A DNA stretch of 64,000 nucleotides from Elmis aenea. Taxonomy: Eukaryota > Arthropoda > Insecta > Coleoptera > Elmidae. The notes below the pieces were generated by a model that saw only the letters and a program-made list of their open reading frames with translations, did no database searches and was not told where the DNA came from. The DNA is taken from assembly GCA_947652605.1 (NCBI GenBank), contig CANTFG010000175.1, positions 103,069 through 167,068 on the forward strand. The letters are read 5' to 3'. The translations under genes and the position numbers were made by a program. Positions 56,482-64,000 of the stretch are shown here, one piece after another. Each line of letters begins with the position of its first letter. Positions within the stretch are counted from its first letter, which is position 1.

Positions 56482-56788
56482 GGTACACAAATTGTCAAAA
56501 ATAAAAACAATGCTTGCACTTTTTTTATTTTTAAAAAGTACGGAATAAATATTTAGCCTTTTACAACAATTTTCACAACAAAAACAATTCATTAGATACA
56601 GAAATACGCAAGATTACACTCAAATACAAGTGGACTGTACAAATGGACGCAAGCAACTGCTGTTTTTTTAGGTTATGTTATGATGAAATTCGGTCGAGAC
56701 TATACATTTGCAGTTGCAGGACGGGAATGTATAAATCCTCGCTATACTGGGTTATGTAGGAACCAGCCGTCAGTTCAAACAACCTCGT

Positions 56789-56804
56789 GGGACATATATG
56801 TCCC
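56789..56804. promoter_or_regulatory. Perfect 16-bp palindrome R3 next to the right end
   Basis: GGGACATATATGTCCC is identical to its reverse complement and lies 16 bp inside the right end, 4 bp from the inverted repeat. It is the best-formed member of the motif set. The left end has no copy at the equivalent place, so the two ends are asymmetric, as is known for other piggyBac elements. Confidence 0.6.
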
Positions 56805-56808
56805 GATA

Positions 56809-56820
56809 GGCTCGAAAGGG
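56809..56820 (-). repeat. piggyBac right terminal inverted repeat
   Basis: Reads CCCTTTCGAGCC inward (minus strand), 11 of 12 bases identical to the left end, directly followed by TTAA. Confidence 0.92.
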
Positions 56821-56824
56821 TTAA
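56821..56824 (+). other. TTAA target-site duplication, right copy
   Basis: Second copy of the target TTAA; the satellite continues as GCGACTATTTCG in correct phase (next monomer start at 56869). Confidence 0.95.
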
Positions 56825-57369
56825 GCGACTATTTCGAAACAATTTCAATTATTGATTTGTATATGACAGGAACAGTTTATCCATCGCCTTTTTACATGAA
56901 TACAATTGTTTTGCATATGTCTTTCAATGAGCTGGTTTTAATTTTTAATAATTTCCTAAAAATACCGTGCTTTAGTTAATACATATGTTCCTTGAGCGAC
57001 TATTTCTAAACAATTTTAATTATTGATTTGTATATCACAGGAACAGTTTATCCATCGCTTCTTTACATGAATACAATTGTTTTGCATATGTCTTTCAATG
57101 AGCTGGTTTTAATTTTTAATAATTTCCTAAAAATACCGTGCTTTAGTTAATACATATATTCCTTGAGCGACTATTTCTGAACAATTTTAATTATTGATTT
57201 GTATATCACAGGAACAGTTTATCCATCGCCTCTTTACATGAATACAATTGTTTTGCATATGTCTTTCAAAGAGCTGGTTTTAATTTTTAATAATTTCCTA
57301 AAAATACCGTGCTTTAGTTAATACATATGTTCCTTAAGCGACTATTTCGAAACAATTTCAATTATTGAT

Positions 57370-58224
57370 TTGTATATCACTGGAACAGTTTATCCATCGC
57401 CTCTTTACATGAATACAATTGTTTTGCATATGTCTTTCAATGAGCTGGTTTTAATTTTTAATGATTTCCAAAAAATACCGTGCTTTAGTTCATACATATG
57501 TTCCTTGAGCGACTATTTCGAAACAATTTTAATTATTGATTTGTATATCACAGAAACAGTTTATCCATCGCCTCTTTACATGAATACAATTGTTTTGCAT
57601 ATGTCTTTCAATGAGCTGGTTTTAATTTTTAATAATTTCCTAAAAATACCGTGCTTTAGTTAATACATATGTTCCTTGAGCGACTATTTCTAAACAATTT
57701 TAATTATTGATTTGTATATCACAGGAACAGTTTATCCATCGCCTCTTTACATGAATACAATTGTTTTGCATATGTCTTTCAATGAGCTGGTTTTAATTTT
57801 TAATAATTTCCTAAAAATACAGTGCTTTAGTTAATACATATGTTCCTTGAGCGACTATTTCTAAACAATTTTAATTATTGATTTGTATATGACAGGAACA
57901 GTTTATCCATCGCCTTTTTACATGAATACAATTGTTTTGCATATGTCTTTCAATGAGCTGGTTTTAATTTTTAATAATTTCCTAAAAATACCGTGCTTTA
58001 GTTAATACATATGTTCCTTGAGCGACTATTTCTAAACAATTTTAATTATTGATTTGTATATCACAGGAACAGTTTATCCATCGCCTCTTTACATGAATAC
58101 AATTGTTTTGCATATGTCTTTCAAAGAGCTGGTTTTAATTTTTAATAATTTCCTAAAAATACCGTGCTTTAGTTAATACATATGTTCCTTAAGCGACTAT
58201 TTCGAAACAATTTCAATTATTGAT
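57370..58224 (+). repeat. 5-monomer higher-order repeat unit (855 bp)
   Basis: Same five-monomer order as at 43789-45498, except that the fourth monomer reads AATAATTTCCTAAAA instead of the expected AATAATGTCTTAAAA near 57973, a sign of conversion or exchange. The next unit starts at 58225. Confidence 0.8.
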
Positions 58225-61200
58225 TTGTATATCACTGGAACAGTTTATCCATCGCCTCTTTACATGAATACAATTGTTTTGCATATGTCTTTTAATGAGC
58301 TGGTTTTAATTTTTAATGATTTCCAAAAAATACCGTGCTTTAGTTCATACATATGTTCCTTGAGCGACTATTTCGAAACAATTTTAATTATTGATTTGTA
58401 TATCACAGAAACAGTTTATCCATCGCCTCTTTACATGAATACAATTGTTTTGCATATGTCTTTCAATGAGCTGGTTTTAATTTTTAATAATTTCCTAAAA
58501 ATACCGTGCTTTAGTTAATACATATGTTCCTTGAGCGACTATTTCTAAACAATTTTAATTATTGATTTGTATATCACAGGAACAGTTTATCCATCGCCTC
58601 TTTACATGAATACAATTGTTTTGCATATGTCTTTCAATGAGCTGGTTTTAATTTTTAATAATTTCCTAAAAATACAGTGCTTTAGTTAATACATATGTTC
58701 CTTGAGCGACTATTTCTAAACAATTTTAATTATTGATTTGTATATGACAGGAACAGTTTATCCATCGCCTTTTTACATGAATACAATTGTTTTGCATATG
58801 TCTTTCAATGAGCTGGTTTTAATTTTTAATAATGTCTTAAAAATACCGTGCTTTAGTTAATACATATGTTCCTTGAGCGACTATTTCGAAACAATTTTAA
58901 TTATTGATTTGTATATCACAGGAACAGTTTATCCATCGCCTCTTTACATGAATACAATTGTTTTGCATATATCTTTCAATGAGCTGGTTTTAATTTTTAA
59001 TAATTTCCTAAAAATACCGTGCTTTAGTTAATACATATGTTCCTTGAGCGACTATTTCGAAACAATTTCAATTATTGATTTGTATATCACAGAAACAGTT
59101 TATCCATCGTCTCTTTACATGAATACAATTGTATTGCATATGTCTTTCAATGAGCTGGTTTTAATTTTTAATAATTTCCTAAAAATACCGTGCTTTAGTT
59201 AATACATATGTTCCTTGAGCGACTATTTCGAAACAATTTTAATTATTGATTTGTATATCACAGGACAAGTTTATCCTTCGCATCTTTACATGAATACAAT
59301 TGTTTTGCATATGTCTTTCAATGAGCTGGTTTTAATTTTTAATAATTTCCTAAAAATACCGTGCTTTAGTTAATACATATGTTCCTTAAGCGACTATTTC
59401 GAAAAAATTTCAATTATTGATTTGTATATCACTGGAACAGTTTATCCATCGCCTCTTTACATGAATACAATTGTTTTGCATATGTCTTTTAATGAGCTGG
59501 TTTTAATTTTTAATGATTTCCAAAAAATACCGTGCTTTAGTTCATACATATGTTCCTTGAGCGACTATTTCGAAACAATTTTAATTATTGATTTGTATAT
59601 CACAGAAACAGTTTATCCATCGCCTCTTTACATGAATACAATTGTTTTGCATATGTCTTTCAATGAGCTGGTTTTAATTTTTAATAATTTCCTAAAAATA
59701 CCGTGCTTTAGTTAATACATATGTTCCTTGAGCGACTATTTCTAAACAATTTTAATTATTGATTTGTATATCACAGGAACAGTTTATCCATCGCCTCTTT
59801 ACATGAATACAATTGTTTTGCATATGTCTTTCAATGAGCTGGTTTTAATTTTTAATAATTTCCTAAAAATACAGTGCTTTAGTTAATACATATGTTCCTT
59901 GAGCGACTATTTCTAAACAATTTTAATTATTGATTTGTATATGACAGGAACAGTTTATCCATCGCCTTTTTACATGAATACAATTGTTTTGCATATGTCT
60001 TTCAATGAGCTGGTTTTAATTTTTAATAATGTCTTAAAAATACCGTGCTTTAGTTAATACATATGTTCCTTGAGCGACTATTTCGAAACAATTTTAATTA
60101 TTGATTTGTATATCACAGGAACAGTTTATCCATCGCCTCTTTACATGAATACAATTGTTTTGCATATATCTTTCAATGAGCTGGTTTTAATTTTTAATAA
60201 TTTCCTAAAAATACCGTGCTTTAGTTAATACATATGTTCCTTGAGCGACTATTTCGAAACAATTTTAATTATTGATTTGTATATCACAGAAACAGTTTAT
60301 CCATCGTCTCTTTACATGAATACAATTGTATTGCATATGTCTTTCAATGAGCTGGTTTTAATTTTTAATAATTTCCTAAAAATACCGTGCTTTAGTTAAT
60401 ACATATGTTCCTTGAGCGACTATTTCGAAACAATTTTAATTATTTATTTGTATATCACAGGACAAGTTTATCCTTCGCATCTTTACATGAATACAATTGT
60501 TTTGCATATGTCTTTCAATGAGCTGGTTTTAATTTTTAATAATTTCCTAAAAATACCGTGCTTTAGTTAATACATATGTTCCTTGAGCGACTATTTTGAA
60601 ACAATTTTAATTATTGATTTGTATATCACAGGAACAGTTTATCCATCGCCTCTTTATATGAATACAATTGTTTTGCATATGTCTTTCAATGAGCTGGTTT
60701 TAATTTTTAATAATTTCCTAAAAATACCGTGCTTTAGTTAATACATATGTTCCTTGAGCGACTATTTCTAAACAATTTTAATTATTGATTGGTATATCAC
60801 AGGAACAGTTTATCCATCGCCTCTTTACATGAATACAATTGTTTTGCATATATCTTTCAATGAGCTGGTTTTAAATTTTAATAATTTCCTAAAAATACCG
60901 TGCTTTAGTTAATACATATGTTCCTTGAGCGACTATTTCGAAACAATTTTAATTATTGATTTGTATATCACAGAAACAGTTTATCCATCGCCTCTTTACA
61001 TGAATACAATTGTTTTGCATATGTCTTTCAATGTGCTGGTTTTAATTTTTAATGATTTCCTAAAAATACCGTGCTTTAGTTAATACATATGTTCCTTGAG
61101 CGACTATTTTTAAACAATTTTAATTATTGATTTGTATATCACAGGACAAGTTTATCCTTCGCATCTTTACATGAATACAATTGTTTTGCATATGTCTTTC

Positions 61201-62670
61201 AATGAGCTGGTTTTAATTTTTAATAATTTCCTAAAAATACCGTGCTTTAGTTAATACATATGTTCCTTGAGCGACTATTTCTAAACAATTTTAATTATTG
61301 ATTTGTATATCACAGGAACAGTTTATCCATCGCCTCTTTACATGAATACAATTGTTTTGCATATGTCTTTCAATGAGCTGGTTTTAATTTTTAATAATTT
61401 CTTAAAAATACCGTGCTTTAGTTAACACATATGTTTCTTGAGCGACTATTTCTAAACAATTTTAATTATTGATTTGTATATCACAGGAACAGTTTATCCA
61501 TCGCCTCTTTACATGAATACAATTGTTTTGCATATGTCTTTCAATGAGCTGGTTTTAATTTTTAATGATTTCCTAAAAATACCGTGCTTTAGTTAATACA
61601 TATGTTCCTTAAGCGACTATTTCGAAACAATTTTAATTATAGATTTGTATATCACAGGAACAGTTTATCCATCGCCTCTTTACATGAATACAATTGTTTT
61701 GCATATGTCTTTCAATGAGCTGGTTTTAATTTTTAATAATTTCTTAAAAATACCGTGCTTTAGTTAATACATATGTTCCTTGAGCGACTATTTCGAAACA
61801 ATTTTAATTATTGATTTGTATATTACAGGAACAGTTTATCTATCGCCTCTTTACATGTATACAATTGTTTTGCATATGTCTTTCAAAGAGCTGGTTTTAA
61901 TTTTTAATAATTTCCTAAAAATACCGTGCTTTAGTTAATACATATGTTCCTTGAGCGACTATTTCGAAACAATTTTAATTATTGATTTGTATATCACAGG
62001 AACAGTTTATCCATCGCCTCTTTACATGAATACAATTGTTTTGCATATGTCTTTCAATGAGCTGGTTTTAATTTTTAATAATTTCCTAAAAATACCGTGC
62101 TTTAGTTAATACATATGTTCCTTGAGCGACTATTTCGAAACAATTTCAATTATTGATTTGTATATCACAGAAACAGTTTATCCATCGCCTCTTTACATGA
62201 ATACAATTGTTTTGCATATGTCTTTCAATGAGCTGGTTTTAATTTTTAATAATTTCCTAAAAATACCGTGCTTTAGTTAATACATATGTTCCTTGAGCGA
62301 CTATTTCTAAACAATTTTAATTATTGATTTGTATATCACAGGAACAGTTTATCCATCGCTTCTTTACATGAATACAATTGTTTTGCATATGTCTTTCAAT
62401 GAGCTGGTTTTAATTTTTAATAATTTCCTAAAAATACCGTGCTTTAGTTAATACATATATTCCTTGAGCGACTATTTCTGAACAATTTTAATTATTGATT
62501 TGTATATCACAGGAACAGTTTATCCATCGCGTCTTTACATGAATACAATTGTTTTGCATATGTCTTTCAAAGAGCTGGTTTTAATTTTTAATAATTTCCT
62601 AAAAATACCGTGCTTTAGTTAATACATATGTTCCTTAAGCGACTATTTCAAAACAATTTCAATTATTGAT

Positions 62671-63525
62671 TTGTATATCACTGGAACAGTTTATCCATCG
62701 CCTCTTTACATGAATACAATTATTTTGCATATGTCTTTCAATGAGCTGGTTTTAATTTTTAATGATTTCCAAAAAATACCGTGCTTTAGTTCATACATAT
62801 GTTCCTTGAGCGACTATTTCGAAACAATTTTAATTATTGATTTGTATATCACAGAAACAGTTTATCCATCGCCTCTTTACATGAATACAATTGTTTTGCA
62901 TATGTCTTTCAATGAGCTGGTTTTAATTTTTAATAATTTCCTAAAAATACCGTGCTTTAGTTAATACATATGTTCCTTGAGCGACTATTTCTAAACAATT
63001 TTAATTATTGATTTGTATATCACAGGAACAGTTTATCCATCGCCTCTTTACATGAATACAATTGTTTTGCATATGTCTTTCAATGAGCTGGTTTTAATTT
63101 TTAATAATTTCCTAAAAATACAGTGCTTTAGTTAATACATATGTTCCTTGAGCGACTATTTCTAAACAATTTTAATTATTGATTTGTATATGACAGGAAC
63201 AGTTTATCCATCGCCTTTTTACATGAATACAATTGTTTTGCATATGTCTTTCAATGAGCTGGTTTTAATTTTTAATAATGTCTTAAAAATACCGTGCTTT
63301 AGTTAATACATATGTTCCTTGAGCGACTATTTCTAAACAATTTTAATTATTGATTTGTATATCACAGGAACAGTTTATCCATCGCCTCTTTACATGAATA
63401 CAATTGTTTTGCATATGTCTTTCAAAGAGCTGGTTTTAATTTTTAATAATTTCCTAAAAATACCGTGCTTTAGTTAATACATATGTTCCTTAAGCGACTA
63501 TTTCGAAACAATTTCAATTATTGAT
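62671..63525 (+). repeat. 5-monomer higher-order repeat unit (855 bp)
   Basis: Complete unit with all five diagnostic monomers in order (TTCATAC, CAGAAAC, ACAGTGC, GTCTTAAAA and CAAAGAG types). Another begins at 63526 and is cut by the window edge. The first monomer has a private change, AATTATTTTG instead of AATTGTTTTG, near 62718. Confidence 0.85.
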
Positions 63526-64000
63526 TTGTATATCACTGGAACAGTTTATCCATCGCCTCTTTACATGAATACAATTGTTTTGCATATGTCTTTCAATGAG
63601 CTGGTTTTAATTTTTAATGATTTCCAAAAAATACCGTGCTTTAGTTCATACATATGTTCCTTGAGCGACTATTTCGAAACAATTTTAATTATTGATTTGT
63701 ATATCACAGAAACAGTTTATCCATCGCCTCTTTACATGAATACAATTGTTTTGCATATGTCTTTCAATGAGCTGGTTTTAATTTTTAATAATTTCCTAAA
63801 AATACCGTGCTTTAGTTAATACATATGTTCCTTGAGCGACTATTTCTAAACAATTTTAATTATTGATTTGTATATCACAGGAACAGTTTATCCATCGCCT
63901 CTTTACATGAATACAATTGTTTTGCATATGTCTTTCAATGAGCTGGTTTTAATTTTTAATAATTTCCTAAAAATACAGTGCTTTAGTTAATACATATGTT

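Larger units (their letters stand above)
56415..56808 (-). promoter_or_regulatory. piggyBac 5' non-coding region and presumed transposase promoter
   Basis: 394 bp between the transposase ATG and the right inverted repeat, read on the minus strand. It holds two 16-bp motifs next to the start codon and one near the end. The stretch around 56520-56620 is AT-rich and is the likeliest promoter area by position only. I cannot name a TATA box or start site with confidence. An open frame on the plus strand from 56680 runs across the end of the element into satellite and is treated as chance. Confidence 0.6.
54363..56820 (-). mobile_element. piggyBac-type DNA transposon, apparently complete (2458 bp)
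   Basis: The element is bounded by TTAA on both sides and by 12-bp inverted ends, CCCTTTCAAGCC on the left and CCCTTTCGAGCC read inward from the right (11 of 12 identical). It encodes one transposase on the minus strand with all expected catalytic residues. The satellite flanks join in perfect phase when the element plus one TTAA is removed: the distance between landmark monomers at 51826 and 57370 becomes 18 x 171 + 4, and the 4 is a separate insertion at 54006. Size, ends and target site all fit the piggyBac superfamily. Related elements exist widely in insects; the specific family is not identified. It looks potentially autonomous, but activity is inference. Confidence 0.96.
56821..64000 (+). 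repeat. 171-bp satellite array, segment 3 (about 42 monomers)
   Basis: Continuation of the array to the window edge, same orientation and phase. Landmark TTCATAC monomers begin at 57370, 58225, 59422, 62671 and 63526, that is at intervals of 5, 7, 19 and 5 monomers. The stretch 59422-62670 includes the GGACAAG subtype (near 60468 and 61145). No gene is supported. Confidence 0.97.

Noticed and set aside
56415..56519. N-terminal extension of the transposase by 35 residues from a GTG
   Set aside because: No ATG in this stretch, and it covers the two palindromic motifs of the leader; the ATG at 56412-56414 gives a length and residue spacing fitting the family.
56680..56979. 99-codon plus-strand frame across the right end of the piggyBac element into satellite
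   Set aside because: It joins transposon non-coding end with satellite sequence; the satellite part is the common monomer frame. A chance fusion.

Overview
The window is almost entirely one AT-rich satellite DNA. Head-to-tail monomers of exactly 171 bp (about 29% G+C by hand count of a typical copy) fill about 60.6 kb, or roughly 354 copies, all in the same orientation. Two transposable elements interrupt the array: a 5'-truncated Jockey-type non-LTR retrotransposon (28107-29031) and an apparently complete piggyBac-type DNA transposon (54363-56820). I see no host protein-coding gene, tRNA, rRNA or CRISPR array. The Jockey-type LINE, the piggyBac element and a long nucleosome-scale satellite together suggest an arthropod, most likely insect, pericentromeric or other heterochromatic array. 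Order and species cannot be read from this sequence.

Layout. Positions 1-28106 are satellite segment 1. It contains a nearly perfect tandem duplication of 19 monomers (3249 bp; 5476-8724 and 8725-11973) and a tandem duplication of 44 monomers (7524 bp; 11107-18630 and 18631-26154). Positions 28107-29031 hold the LINE fragment: the C-terminal part of the reverse transcriptase ORF, a short 3' UTR and a tail of 28 A. Positions 29032-54362 are satellite segment 2, which begins with a 12-monomer unit also seen around the LINE and becomes dominated after about 43.8 kb by a 5-monomer (855 bp) higher-order repeat. Positions 54363-56820 are the piggyBac element, flanked by duplicated TTAA and carrying an intact 596-residue transposase on the minus strand. 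Positions 56821-64000 are satellite segment 3, again with the 5-monomer unit.

How the parts relate. The satellite appears to grow by unequal exchange or block amplification at several scales (units of 5, 7, 12, 19 and 44 monomers), with different monomer subtypes marking different zones. Neither transposon is present in any sister copy of its block, so both probably arrived after local amplification or escaped it. The piggyBac insertion is clean and keeps the monomer phase. The LINE insertion has no target-site duplication, lacks 44 bp of monomer, and joins two different monomer subtypes. The most notable details are paired 16-bp palindromic motifs spaced exactly 32 bp apart near both ends of the piggyBac element, and the fact that the only monomer length variants I found all lie at CATATG palindromes of the monomer.

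Limits: all alignments were done by eye and by coordinate arithmetic. The many 97-codon open frames in the array are by-products of the satellite and are not called as genes.
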